Shown here piece by piece: positions 1-12,715 of a stretch of DNA of 64,000 nucleotides. Both the position numbers and the translations under genes were made by a program. The notes under the pieces are model-generated. The model had not been told where the DNA came from. It did no database searches and saw only the letters and a list, made by a program, of their open reading frames with translations. Within the stretch, counting starts at the first letter, position 1. Each line of letters starts with the position of its first letter. Origin of the DNA: Tyto alba (Eukaryota; Chordata; Aves; Strigiformes; Tytonidae); the NCBI RefSeq assembly GCF_018691265.1, contig NW_024881313.1, positions 17,291,518 to 17,355,517 on the forward strand. The letters run 5' to 3'.

Positions 1-2049
1 AGATTTTTTTTTTTTCTTTAGCTATTTTTTGCAAGGGGGAAAGCTGAGGAGTTAAGAGCTTGTAGGGGAAGGCAATGGGAAATTGAAATGTAAGTTTCAG
101 GAGATGCATCTGTCATAGCACATGGAGTGATGTTTTATTAAAAAAAAAGTCAGAAACTATTCTGAGGTAGAGGTTGAATTTTTGGTATCCAGTACTGAAG
201 AAAAATAAATAAATATTGCTTATATTGAAAAATTTAAATTGGGGTTATCTATGAAAAAAGTAGTTGCTGTGGTAGACAGAGGAACCTCTAATAACCCATA
301 AACCATCAGTTAACAGTGATCAGTTGCGGAACTCCTGATGTGACTTTTGATGTTGAATATAGATGTTTCAGCCAGAATAATAGCTATTTTTGTGGCATAA
401 TGACAATCTGAAGACTTCTAGCCTGTAGAAAGTATGCTGAAGAGACAAAAATCCACCTACTGGAAGAAAATTGCAGGTGTTGCAGCTACTGACAAGGAGT
501 CACACTGCCCTCACTTTTTTCTGTAGTTCATTGGGGGATTTATCTCTGCTCAAATACAAGTTATGTTAATGTCAGTGTTCTCTGGACTTTCAGTGTACAT
601 GAAAACAGCTAAAACACAAGTTAATCCCCAGAACTGTAAGGCAAATAAACATCCTGCTATAATTTGAAATGTAGTACATTTTCTGGCTGCTAGAATCCTG
701 TTTATGTGGCATTAGACTGTATATTTTTACTTGAGTTCAGAAATGAAAAAGGCAAAACTCTAAGGACAGTACCTGGAAAAATATTCAGAAGCAATGAAAC
801 AGTGAGTTGGAAGTTGTCTTAAGAGCACTGCAAACTGGTTCCCTTGCATTTTATATGATTTAATATAAATGTACAATAGACAAGAAGACTGCTATGGATA
901 AAGAAAATAGACTTTGTTTTTGAATTAAAGTTGTGGATACATATTTGGAAGTTTTAAGGTACAGCTCTGTGTGTTTGCTTTGGTTAGCAGAGGTAGAACT
1001 TATGTTGAAGATGCTAGATTTTCACAATATGGAGGAACATTAGCTGATCCCAGACCGATGTAACACAGTTGTGTATTTCAAAGAAGGTTGCATAACAATA
1101 AAATGTTCTGTTCAGGGTTTGTGTGAAGGGCTGTAACAGTGATGTTTCTGAACAACTATGTGCAGCCACAAGAATATGTTGGCTGAGTAGAGACTTTGAA
1201 TTATCTCTGAAAAAGTCTACAGGGATCAAAAGTTAAGATGCAGGATATGATAGACTGCTTCAAAAGTTTGGGCCCATACAGATGTGCAGGGACAGCATAG
1301 AACAGCTGGCTTGAAAGTGTGTACCACCAAGGGCTTCATCAGGGCTTCATCTTGAGCATTACATGATTGTGATCTTGGGGAAAGACATTTAATGAGGTCA
1401 AAAAGACACTAGAAGATCTGTATTTTTACACTGAGATACCTGTTGTCATAATGCCTTGATAGTATCTAAAATCCCCAGTGTCTATACCTTGATCCATTTT
1501 TACGTTGTTTCTTTTGTCTGGAGTACCCTATAATAAGAACATTTATTATAATATAATTATTTATTACAGGTGATACAAAATTGTAATGACAAGTAGTTTA
1601 AATAACATATTTTCAGGCACAAGCATAGAAAAAGTGTAGGAATTTCATCACCTACCATGTCTTTCAGGATCATATAAACAGTGTTCTCTGTTGTTTTAGG
1701 TCAACAAATAGGTTCAGCATGGAGCCATTCTGAGGGGAAATTTTGACTCTTCCAATGTTGAAGATGTAGTTAAAATTATTTAATAAACTCTGTGAAGCTA
1801 CACTTCATGCATTTAAACAAACTACTCTCTTTGCACCTGTAAGGAAAAACAACATGAATTGTAGACACATTAATCATTGCAGTTTGTAATGAATAATGCA
1901 TTTGTTTGTTTCTGCATGTTATCTGATAATATACAGTAAAGCATGTTTTACTTCTTTATCATTCACATTGCAGCTTTTATGTAATGTATTATGTGTGGAA
2001 CTTAGTTGGAATATTTTGTTTGTTTTGCTGCCTTTTTTTTTCTTTTCAG

Positions 2050-2213
2050 GTGCACTTTTCATGTGTGTGCCTGTAGCCAGTACCTTCCCCTTTCTTCCAG
2101 CTTTCCCACCCATGAATGGCTGTCCCCTTCAAATATTTCAGCCAAACTTGGTAAACAGGTAGAAGCCTGAGAGGTAATTAATCTCTCAAATCTTTGTGAA
2201 AACAGGTAGCCAG
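2050..2213 (+). other. Candidate exon, 164 bp (or 124 bp)
   Basis: The acceptor is excellent: a long T/C tract from 2017 ending CTTTTCAG at 2049. Two donors follow, GAG|GTAATT after 2173 and the stronger CAG|GTGAGG after 2213. The frame open at the acceptor encodes ALFMCVPVASTFPFLPAF and more, then stops at 2160-2162. The exon could therefore be a terminal coding exon or part of a noncoding transcript. I recognise no protein. Such pairs also arise by chance. Confidence 0.2.
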
Positions 2214-3274
2214 GTGAGGGGAAGACTCCAGAAGTGTCTCAGCTGAGGGATGGGTTATAACACAAGTGCTCAGGTTACAGGATTCCAGCAAATCCTGGGT
2301 GAAAGATCTGATGAGGGGCATACAGCAGGAATGCACACTGCTTTAGGTACCAAAAGTAGTGAAGCATAACTGTATCTGCAATCCCCAGTGTATCCAAGTG
2401 ATGCTACAAGCTGATGTCATATCCTAACATGAAACTAAGATGTGGCAAACATATGCACTAAACGGCCAAGTTTTCAATGCAAATATTGGAAGCATACTTG
2501 TCCTCCAGCACAGATAGCCCCTGAGATATAAAATTACGTGAGATCTAAATCCATAGGAAACTGGGATCTTTCAGTGACGATATTTATGGAAATATGTGAT
2601 TTTGATTTTTTTCTTTTTTTTTTCTATTATTACATTTAAAAAAGACAATAACATTGATCTGGAATGGAAAACTCATCTTCTAGGTGGACATAGCCATCTG
2701 AAGAGCTCTGCTGTACCACGAATTGGAATGCAAGTAAAATTTTCTTATGCTAATTTTTAATATTTTACCTATATTCCTGTAGTAAATAAAAATATTCCTG
2801 TTAAAAAGAAAAGAGGATCACATTTATTCTGCTATTTTGTTGCTGTAATAAAATAGAGGTGTATCAAGAGGTGGTGGGGAAGGAAAGTGTTAGAGAAACA
2901 TGATGTCACATTCTGGGCTCCAGGTCCTCAACGAGTATTTGGTAGGTTAGTTTTTTCACTATGTAGTCTGTTTGCAACATATGAGTTTCAGTAAGCCTCA
3001 GATTACTGACTCTATTTTCAGAAAGTCATTCGTTCTCCTAAACTAATTTCTACCAGTCCCTACAACGAATAGTTAAAATAAGACCAATGTCCATTGATTG
3101 ACTTTTCTGACATCGGCAACTTTTAACACCCTGAGCTTCTCTGTAGTCTTCATTACTTGAATTACTTCCCTTGAAATTTCCAAAATCTATGCTTATGTTT
3201 TCTTGTTACTGGAACAATAAAACTAATAATTTGTGGACTTCTTCAGAAATGACAGAGGCTTCAGTGGCCTGGTG

Positions 3275-3290
3275 TTTTTTTTTTTTTTTT
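3275..3290. repeat. T run (16)
   Basis: Uninterrupted 16-T homopolymer on the + strand, one of twelve T runs of at least 12 in the first 25 kb. Confidence 0.97.
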
Positions 3291-3940
3291 AATCTTTTTA
3301 TTCTGCAAGACATTTAGCTTTTAAAAAAATATTTTATATTCCAAAAACTTAGTTATGATTAATTTCAGTTTCAACAGTGAGCATTCAGCACTTCCACAAG
3401 TCAGATCTCTTGTGTCTAAAAAACGAGCCTTAAAATCTAAGGAAGATACTGGCCACCAAACACTTTTATGATAAATGTTTTACTTAGCATCTGTAGTAGA
3501 CATCTGGGTAGAATGGAGTTATCTAGGACACCATTTTACTCTTTTAACCAGTATTTCCTTTTCATTCTATACATTTTCTGTCTCCTGTGATACCTTACAA
3601 GTATCCTAGAAACAAAGGACTATTATGCAACATGAATTAGTCTTGTTGCCCACAGGGAATCCTTTGGACAAATAGTATCAGAGTATATATTGTGGCTACT
3701 GGGAGCAAATGAGATAGTCTTGCTTTGACTCTGGAACTGCTTAATGGACCGTTTTTATTAGATTTCCTTGGCTGTACATCTTGAAGTCTTTGTGAAGTAA
3801 AACTCTTGTATTCTCTGGTGAAATGCATGACAGAGAAAGAGATGTGTTAATAAGGTGGAATCTGCAGAAGAAGGACTTGTTGAAGTGTTAGTAAGACTGT
3901 GCAAACGTTTTTATTAGTTTGGTTTGTTTTTTGTTTTTTG

Positions 3941-3957
3941 TTTTTTTTTTTTTTTTT
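3941..3957. repeat. T run (17)
   Basis: Uninterrupted 17-T homopolymer, preceded by a T/G-rich lead-in from about 3908. Confidence 0.97.
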
Positions 3958-5146
3958 GTGGGAGAGGGGGAAGGCCTCAATACAATGCAATATGAAAATC
4001 TGGATGAGAAGAAAATGCATGTCCTTGATGCAAAGGACAGTTTTCCCTTCACTATATTTCAAGCGCCTTCTCCACAGCAGGAAAATTCTAATGGTTCTCA
4101 GTACAATGGCTAGAAAATATTATTAACATGAAATGTTTTTTTCTACGGGAAAAACTGAGCAATTTTAAACAAATAAAAATAAAATAAGGGCCGTTGGACT
4201 CTGAAATTAATGGTTACCACTAGTGAAATTATAAGTAACCAAAACATAGGTCTCATCCACTGTCAATCATTAATTTTAAATGGAGGCATCATTATCACTG
4301 AAATCTGTTATATGAATGGGAAGAGTGTTAAAGCACTCGATATAAATAATTTCTAGATAAGACCTCATGCTTATCAGAGATTAAGATATTTTTTCCACAA
4401 AGACTATAGCAGTCCTAGATATTTCAGATGAAAACTCCTCCTAGGGATCTGATATTTGCCCCATCTGTGTTAGGGGGGGAAAATCCAAATCAAGCAACAG
4501 TGGAAGAAAAGTTTGGACTCGCATTGATAAGCATGAAAGTGAAATTTTAGTCCTGTAAATATGTGGACACATTTGCCTTTAAACTCATGTGCAGTTGCAT
4601 TTATTTTTCTGAGTAAAATTGTACTTGCTTGCAGAATCAAGGGCTAAATCTTCAAAATACATTTTGTTTCTGTTCAACCAACTTCCATATGAACTTATGA
4701 GTGTTGGTTATGTTATGAGTGAGTCAGGAGAGGCCAAAGAGTTTTCCTCTCATGTGAATTCCCGTATTTTTAAATGAGATCTACTCAGTTTATTAGTTTT
4801 AGGTGTCTGTTCAGACATAAGAAAATAAGGTACACAGGTAAATAAATTCAGGATTTAACCTCAGAAGATTTTTCTTATGCCCCTGTCATTGCTGTTTTTT
4901 CCAAAGTCTAAAATATCTTCTGGAAGAAGGTGTAATCTGAGCAGCAAAGATTTTGGAGATCTCTCTGTCTATATATATGTAGTCTTGGTGTACAGTGTTA
5001 TAGTCACATCTTTTAATGCTCTGTTCTCCGAAGCAAAATGGTTACTGGATCTCCACATATAGTTCCAGATAGACATTAGCCTCACCTTGAGAACTTAGCC
5101 AGTGAAAAGTGGATGGAACAAAATTAGGGGGGATGGAACTGTATAA

Positions 5147-5164
5147 GTACATATGTATGCATAC
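5147..5164. repeat. 18-bp alternating purine-pyrimidine stretch with palindrome
   Basis: GTACATATGTATGCATAC alternates throughout and contains the palindrome GTATGCATAC. A similar GTACATATATA follows at 5178-5188. Confidence 0.9.
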
Positions 5165-5207
5165 CTGCACACATATAGTACATATATAAAGCTAGGAAAT
5201 GGCTGCT

Positions 5208-5209
<2 letters not shown>

Positions 5210-5241
<32 letters not shown>
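5210..5241. repeat. T run (32)
   Basis: A 32-T homopolymer followed by AAATTACAG. The run plus CAG resembles a splice acceptor, but no good exon follows. Confidence 0.97.
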
Positions 5242-5250
<9 letters not shown>

Positions 5251-5294
5251 CAGAGTTATTTGAAAGGGTATGTCAAACTTTTCAGATGACCAGG

Positions 5295-5309
5295 AAAAAA
5301 AAAAAAAAA
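5295..5309. repeat. A run (15)
   Basis: The only A run of 12 or more in the first 25 kb. It lies 53 bp after the 32-T run, so the pair could form an A/T hairpin if single-stranded. Confidence 0.96.
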
Positions 5310-5958
5310 TTGTATTGCAAACAAAGTCCACAGTGAGAAGAGAATAATTTTCTTCCTGATATGTCTTCCTCGGAGGATATGAAGGAGTGTGTTTGTTTGT
5401 TTTTTTGTTTTTTTTTTTTTAAATGGAATATGTCTGCCAGGCTCTACCTGGGGGATTGTGTTTATGAATGTTTTCAACCCTGTCACCGAATGCCCATCTT
5501 TCAGTGAAGTTTGGCTTTTGAATTTTCTTGTCTGTATGGTAGCAGTTAATCTGCTCATTAAAACTTTCATATTGGAGAGTGACTTGCTGTCTGTCTCCCT
5601 GTAATTTGATTTAGAAGATGGAATTCAAAGCTTGTACATGTTTCACTCTACCTCTCAAACAACCTAGTCTTTGACACAATAAGTAGTGATCATCTGGGTT
5701 TTCTCATAGAAATGGATTAAAAAAAAATCAATTACTGGGAATTTTAAAAATGCTGATCGGTTAACTCACAATTACAATAGAAGTTTGAATCTTTTAAGCA
5801 TTTAGGCTGCAGATATTTTACCACTGTAATTTTCTCTCACTGCCCAAATACAGGAGCTAAGGACCCCTTTCTATTCAGCTGGGTGTGAGGAAGGCTCCCA
5901 GGACCCAACCTTTTTTGGGTGGTTGTACAACGTTTTTTAGATATTCTACCTCAGGCAG

Positions 5959-6022
5959 AAATTTTCTAGAAGAATCAACCAGATTGCTGATATCTGACGC
6001 TACCAATTACAGAGGGTATGAG
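5959..6022 (+). other. Candidate exon, 64 bp
   Basis: The acceptor is GATATTCTACCTCAGGCAG ending at 5958, with an alternative CAG at 5952-5954. The donor is a strong GAG|GTAAGA after 6022. One frame is open throughout and includes RNFLEESTRLLISDATNYRG. The polypyrimidine tract is mediocre, which lowers confidence. No known protein matched by eye. Confidence 0.15.
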
Positions 6023-7297
6023 GTAAGAGGACAGATGGGACTGGGAAGCTGTTTGGTAGGCATATATTTCTGCCACAGACAGGGCAGTCAATGGTAGAAG
6101 TCTGGGTTAACGGTGCAAGAGGAATGACAAATTAGTCTCAACAAGAATGTCATTCAGAGCTCTTTTCTATGTTGACATAAAGATGCTTCTTACAGTTATT
6201 AAGACACTGGTAGTGTTCTTGTTTCCTACCTCAAAAACAGAGTTTCTGTCTATGGTTAAATATTCATCAATTTGATTTTCTGTGAACATGCAGCTTCTCT
6301 ACAGTAACATCAGGATTGTAACTTAAGTGATTCCACCAGTCTTAGTGTTCTACTCACTGCAGAAATGGAAATACTTTCTGTACATGCTTCTTCCCTTAAA
6401 GAGTGATGGAGGGGCAGATCCTAAAGGGACTCTTTCCTAGTGACTCAACCATTTTAGCCTTTCTGGGACCTGCAGCTTGTTATGAGACTTTATATCCATT
6501 GTTCCCATAGATGCCTAGTAGAGCGTGTCAGGGTCACTGCTATAGGGGACTCACAGCTGTGATACAGGTGTGTGGGATATCCCCAGCCATGGACCCCAGT
6601 TGGAATACACTAAAGACACTCAAATGGTCTCTCAAATGTGCATGCGGGGGGCAACTGAAGCTCTGTAATCCTCATAAACCTGCCAGGACTGGACACATCT
6701 TTGTGGTCTCTCTCATCTGGAGTTTCTTAGCAGACCATCTACGTTTCTTAGCAGTTTCTGGGATGTTGCAGTGTGACATCATGCCTTTTAGCTTCACAGC
6801 TCTGAATGCATGTGACTTGAACAGAATGCAGCAGTACTGTGATTGCTGTAATTTATTTTACCTTTGAGCTGCATTTTATCTGCTTTCCCCTTGTGATGTA
6901 CTGAAGGACTTCACTTTTGTTATTTCTTATACTTCTTGCCTACATTAATTTAATATTTAAATTTTTTAAATGCAATATGAAGTTAAACCCATTTTTATGA
7001 TCCACTTTTTAAAAAATTGGTAACAGTCCAGCTGTAAGGGCTGAGATTGGCATGACCATTTGTTACATGGCAGCTAGTCATCTCTCACTGTCTGGTCTGA
7101 CTATCTGGTTTATTGTCAAGAAACTGTCCTCCCTTTTTTCTTGATCATTTTGTATGGTTCAGAATACTCTCAAATTTTCGGAATAATTTTTGCCTAGCAG
7201 TTTGCAATATCCTGCAGTCAACCAGTGGTATGGATTACAGATTTTCAGTCTCTTGTGTTACATTCTCTAATTGTCCATCAGCATTGTTTCCTTTCAG

Positions 7298-7351
7298 GAA
7301 TACTTCAAGTACTACATCCACCTTCTCTCCACCAGTCTTAAGTGATGTGGA
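7298..7351 (+). other. Candidate 54-bp symmetric exon encoding a Ser/Thr/Pro-rich peptide
   Basis: The best internal exon candidate. The acceptor has a CTAAT branch-point match at about 7267, the tract TTGTTTCCTTTCAG, and AG at 7296-7297. The donor is GGA|GTAAGT (GTAAGT at 7352-7357). The 54 bp between keeps phase (phase 2 at both ends) and reads G then NTSSTTSTFSPPVLSDV. A short in-frame, Ser/Thr/Pro-rich segment is typical of alternative cassette exons in linkers or stalks of surface proteins, but that is inference. I cannot name a gene. It may be a chance match in 64 kb. Confidence 0.3.
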
Positions 7352-8679
7352 GTAAGTGTTGTGTTTGTCCTCTTACTGAGGTTGCTCTATCAACTATAAT
7401 GAAGAACAAACCTGCTTGGAAAGGGCTTATTCTAGGAGTTAGTGTTAAGAATATATAAGAAAAATGATCAGAGTAAGGATGAATATTCCTTATGCAGATG
7501 GTAATGTTTTGGTCATGGCCTTAGAAGTACTCAAAGTTAAATCAGTAGTACTTTCCAGAGAAGGAACATCTTAGAGACATTCTCTACCTGAGGAGTCTCT
7601 CAAATATGTTCCTGCAAACACTTTGCGGTGATGAACTTTCCCAAGGAAAATACTTCAAAGAGCATTTTCATCGAGGAATTACCAGCTGGCCTAGTTCTCA
7701 GAGCAATGCAACACTCATTCTCAGGTAGAACAAACAGATAGGGAAGAGAGATGTTCTCATTAGATTTCACTAGCACTTTGTGATATCACCAGATTTCAGT
7801 ATGTGAGCTGACAGAGATGATTTAGAGTGCAAATAAACTATTAGCATAATTAGATTAGACATACCATGGTGCAATTAGAATCACCTCTGTCAGACCATTC
7901 TTCATTAATAGAACTTGTTCAGAAAATACTGTCTGCTTCCTGCTTCTCCTAGACTAATTAGTTACGTGTATGGATGCTTAATTATTTTCTTTGTTCACCA
8001 TTAACATCTTGCTGAACTAGGACATACTGTCACTCAGAAAGAGGCTGTGGAATTGACCTGGGTCTGGGATAGATGGAGTCCAGACATCCACCAGGCTGAA
8101 GTGACAGTAAGGGTAGAGAAAAGCTTGGAACAGAGCAAACATAAATGGAAGGACTTACTAGATTTACTGTGAGAGGAGGAAGATATCAAGCAAACTGCTG
8201 CTTAGAGACAGATCTTGTCACTTACAAACAGAATTGAGAAATGGATCTGTGATAAACGAGTAAAGTTACTGGTTTTGGAGTGAAGAAAAGGATGAGGGAC
8301 AGCGCAGGAGTCCTTTTAAGAATTTTTTTCTTTTTAATAACAAATGTCATGCTCTTGTAGTAATCTTCTGATGTGACAATTCAAAGATCTCCACAGGCTT
8401 TGGCTTTCTAAGGCTTTAAATTAAAGCTGATCATGTAATAGACTTTTTGCCTTGCTTGGAAAACAAAAAAAAAAGTAAATTTGAAGTCTGTTTAGGGAAA
8501 GAACCTCAAAAAAAAGCATCTTTGGAGATGTCAGTTGAAATGTTTGTTAACCTTCGCTTTAGAAAAAGGCAATTCTGGAATGAAAAATGCCACTTCAAAA
8601 TAAAAATAAAAGTTGACATTAAATGAAATGTCAAAACAGAATGAGTCAACATTTCTAAAATATATCCTTTTCTCAACAG

Positions 8680-8946
8680 TCTTCAGCTGAAGCTATTTTC
8701 CAAATGTGGAATGAAGGCAATTTCCAGCTCCTTCCATGCAGACTGACATCATGCTACATTTATTTTATGACCTACTATTTGCCAACAATTTTGGCCAGTA
8801 CTAGTCCTGTTTTTCAGAGAGGGAGGCTTACAGAATCACTTCTCCCGGTGCTTAGATGTAGTTCTAGCTCCAGGACAAACTGCCTGCTTGTGTATGCTGA
8901 CAGAATGGAAACTCAACACACGGCGAAACAGAGTGCCCTCAGCTGA
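8680..8946 (+). other. Candidate terminal coding exon (acceptor plus 89 codons)
   Basis: TATATCCTTTTCTCAACAG ends at 8679 and forms a strong acceptor with a TTCTAAA branch-like match upstream. In phase 0 the frame runs 88 sense codons, from SSAEAIFQMWNEGNFQLLPC to ...TAKQSALS, then a stop at 8944-8946. A possible AATAAA signal lies near 9379. No domain is recognised, and part of the frame is hydrophobic (YIYFMTYYLPTIL). The open frame alone is not unusual for this base composition. Confidence 0.13.
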
Positions 8947-10243
8947 CAATGCAGCTGTCTAGTTAAGATGAGCACATTAGAAAGGGATTGCGTTGCAATA
9001 TCACCAGAATGTATAATTTTTAGTCTTACTAAAAAATATCATATGCATTTTTTTTTTTTTCTGTTTAGCTGTGGTGAAAATGTTAACATCACCTTTCATC
9101 TTAATGACTAAGTGTTCAGCTATGAACTGTTATCCCTTCTAATCTCCTATCTGACCTTTCCAGTAAACAAAAGGGTTGGTAGTTCTTGATGGAATTAGAA
9201 CAAAAAGAAGAGTCTGGTAATACGCTGCTGGTAGCACCTGCATGTTTCTTGTATTAAAAAACAAACAAAAACCTGACTAAGTTACCTTGTAACTTCTAAT
9301 ACTCACTCTTAAATGCAGAATCAATAATTCCTTCAGTTTGTTTAATCATTATTCAGTTGTATCAGACTTTTTCCCATAAATAAACTTGTATGAACTCCTG
9401 ATAATATGATCTGGTAAAAATTCTTAACTTCTTGGTAACTACCAGACAAATCAGAGGACAGATTTTTGTCAGTCATAATTTCAGTGGTTTAAGAGTCTGT
9501 TCCTGGACTTAATGTGTCATTCCGTGATATTTGGTCCTCTGACTAATCCTGACAGCTGCACTGATATAAAGGAAATGCTAATGATTTTCAGTGAATTTAA
9601 AAATTGAAGTAATTTTTCCATGCTATGCTGAATAAGGGGATAGTCTGTTCTGTTGTATTCTATATTCAATATATCTCTCAATTCTGTGTAATAAATTGAT
9701 AAAATTTATGTATTCCTGTAATATAAAAGGATGGATTCATAGAGTACTTAAAAGTAGTGAAAAGAGGCAGACTTAAAAATTCACCAACCTGGTTTATTCA
9801 ATATATGATTGCTCAAGGACTTTGGGCATGGATATATTTTCTTAGCATACCATCATTATTACATTTAATGCTAAATCAGGAATGACAGTTTGAGATATTG
9901 CTCGTATTGCTTTTCTGTTCTGTCAATCTGATAGCTGCAGGAGAAGAGGTTCTTACTTTTTAAACCTGGCATTTCAGCCCTAATTAAAAGTGCCTGTGCT
10001 GTTAGTCTGTTCAGACCCCTTCTACAGGCAAGTTCATGAAGCTTTTGCAGTTGTGTTCTTCAAATAATTTAATGGGTTGGTGGTTTCATTGCAAGACTTA
10101 GAGCGTGAACTGGGGAGTTAATGTGTTAAGCTCATTTCCTGTAGTGCTTTTCTCTGTATTTTTTTCCACAGTCTCTTCATTTTATTGGATTTGAATATTG
10201 GATGTGCCACACTTGAATATGCTATTATTAGAGCTACACTATC

Positions 10244-10280
10244 CAGATGATAAGCAGATATTCAGATGATAAGCAGATAT
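10244..10280. repeat. Tandem duplication, 2 x 19 bp, carrying a GATA-type motif
   Basis: CAGATGATAAGCAGATAT occurs at 10244-10261 and again, identical, at 10263-10280. Each copy carries TGATAAG, which fits the WGATAR consensus of GATA factors, and CAGATG, an E-box. The duplication therefore doubles a possible binding pair at a 19-bp period. Confidence 0.93.
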
Positions 10281-10567
10281 TTTTCATGCAAGTTTTAAAA
10301 TGAGATCAGTAAATCAATTTCAAAGTGAGTTTTACAAAGCTGAGATTTGTTTGCAGCAGTCACCTCAAACAATAAAGCATCTCTTTTTATAATACAGAGC
10401 ACATTTAATCCTATATATAATTTATGGGTGTACCAGTTAGTTCATTAGAAGTCTGACTAAAAAGCAAAGGAATGAGAAGCTGGCTATACAGAAATCCACC
10501 TTATTGAAATGTTGTCTCTTCATATTCATGGTTTAGCTATCCATTGACTAAAAGGCACCCCAATTTG

Positions 10568-10570
10568 TTT

Positions 10571-10600
<30 letters not shown>
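10568..10600. repeat. (TTTA)n microsatellite
   Basis: About seven perfect TTTA units. Confidence 0.97.
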
Positions 10601-10601
<1 letters not shown>

Positions 10602-11149
10602 ATGCTAGCATACCCTTAAAGAATAAAAGATCTATAGTCACTTTTCTAATTATCTTACAGCGGGGATTGTATTATCCCATGAGTTGTAAAGCGCCCTGTA
10701 CAATATACTCCTCATTGCAATAGAAATAAATAACTAAAAATTTTGGAGAGTCCTTGAGCTGATTGTCAGTGACATGTCCTTAAAACCAAACTGATTGTAA
10801 ATAAGGTGAGTAGTTCTCTATAAAATACTACCATTCCAATATGAAATTGTAGTCACAATTAAGAAGACAGTGAGAGATTTTTAACTGATTCAAGATTTTA
10901 TCTAAGAAATGTGTTTTAAACATGTTATTTCTGCCCTAATCCTGTAGTAAGTCAGAATGATGAAATTTTATGGAATAATTTGTCTTCATTGAGGAACTTA
11001 ATACTTGGATAGATACCTTTCTGTATTTATGGTGCAGGTATCTGAACTGTTCCTCAGACAAATGTTGTCTACTTTTAACTTTCTGATGTTTTCTTTCTAG
11101 AAATAGATATTTTTTCTGGACTGTGTCTTGCAAGAAGCTACATCTTCTC

Positions 11150-11173
11150 TTTTTTTTTTTTTTTTTTTTTTTT
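11150..11173. repeat. T run (24)
   Basis: Uninterrupted 24-T homopolymer preceded by a short C/T-rich lead-in. Confidence 0.97.
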
Positions 11174-12715
11174 GACAAATCTTTTAAAAAGTGCTTTATC
11201 TTCTTTGACAATGATTGTTAAATTCCTCTGTTAACCTCCTAATTACTCAAAAAACCCTCCAAGCCTCGCTAATCTTTGATTCCTCACTTTAAAATTTTGA
11301 AAGAAAACACTTAAAGCATGAGAATACATGCATTGTGTTTGCATCTTTGTGGGCTTTTTGACTGTCATTATAAGTCTTGTCTGACTATGTTTCTGTCCTG
11401 AAAATTAAATACCCCAAATGCTTTTCTAAAATCAAAGTTACAATATTATGTTCTACAGATCTAGGCTTTAAAAGTCAACTTTAAAAGTTCAAGCTTAGTA
11501 GCACTATATTCCAAATACTCTGTTTTGAATATTGGAAATATGACCACATAAGAATCATATTAAGAAGCCATTCTGGGACATGTAGGATGCCTATTCTTCT
11601 AGAAGCTTTGCACCCATTATTCTTTGGGTGGAGACTCAGCTATTTGTCTAGTGAAGTTATTGTCTCTTGCTGGTTTCCAGCAGAGGATCTTCATACAGAA
11701 TGTATGTAGCGTGGAGGATTCTGCATTTAGAAGTATCAGGAAACAGTCCAAAGAAAGTTTCATTCTTTGTTTCAAGGCTAAGGATTTACAGTTGAGGCCC
11801 TCTGTAATTCATTTTCTCTCCTTTGAAAATAGCTGACGGTTGTTATTTATTCACTAGCAAATTGTTTTTTGCTGATTTTTGTATCTCAGCGAGTTTCACT
11901 GACTATAGGTTTCAAATGCAGTAGGCAGAAAGCCTCTTTCAAAATCTTTTGAAATCTAGAGAACAGTACTGTAACTACAAATCTTCACCTGTTACAGCAT
12001 ATCGTTCTCACAGAAATAGCCTTCATCAGCACATAACTGAAAAGAGCAAGTTAGGTTCATGGAACAGTATGTGAGAAGTGTCTTGTACACTCTTTTCATG
12101 TTAAAGATCCTGAGGCTCACATTTCAGATACTGCTGCCTTTAGAATTGTTAACAACCTGTGACTTCTCAATGATAGGGAATTGTGTCACTGGAGTTTCAG
12201 GTAGCAAGGTGAAGGAATTCAGCAAAGGAACTGTGAGTAAAACTTCAGATACAAAGAAACACTGCTAGAGACATATTAACACTTCCGGATGAATGTGCAA
12301 CTTCCAAATGTTTATGTTGTTAAGCAGGAGAAAGTACCAGAAATAAAACGTATCAGGACAATCATTCTGAACTTAAAAACTGATGAGCATATATTAATAC
12401 TGAAGAAGTGAAGAAGAATATTGAAGAAATTAAGAACATTAATACTAAAGAAATCCTCTTTATTTTGGGTGTGAATGGGATTGCAGAATGGTAAATTAGT
12501 CTACCATCAAGTTGGGTGGTACAGGGTAAGTGAAAGACAGGCTCACAAAGGACACAAGGTGAATCTTAGCTTAAAGTCAAGAATGATACACCAGTCTGAT
12601 TGGTGTTGCAAGTCAAAATGGTTCTTGGTGCTGCCACAGGAAAATCTTATAAATAATGCTTTTATATATACCCCCTCAACAAGTGTCCTTGAAAAATCAG
12701 TGGTGTTTTTTTTTG

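Larger units (their letters stand above)
1..10230. other. Unique AT-rich DNA, no recognised gene or repeat family
   Basis: Apart from the T runs and splice-flanked candidates listed separately, I find nothing recognisable here on either strand. Open frames are short. The frame at 6511-6867 + (118 codons) has no domain or splice support. A 10-11 bp direct repeat (GGGCTTCATC) occurs at 1331-1352. Confidence 0.7.

Noticed and set aside
6511..6867. 118-codon + strand open frame with several Cys
   Set aside because: Cys spacing fits no zinc-finger or secreted-peptide pattern that I know.
10172..10324. 153-bp splice-flanked segment with an excellent acceptor and GTGAGT donor
   Set aside because: All three frames contain stops, so it is not a coding exon. 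A noncoding exon remains possible but unsupported.
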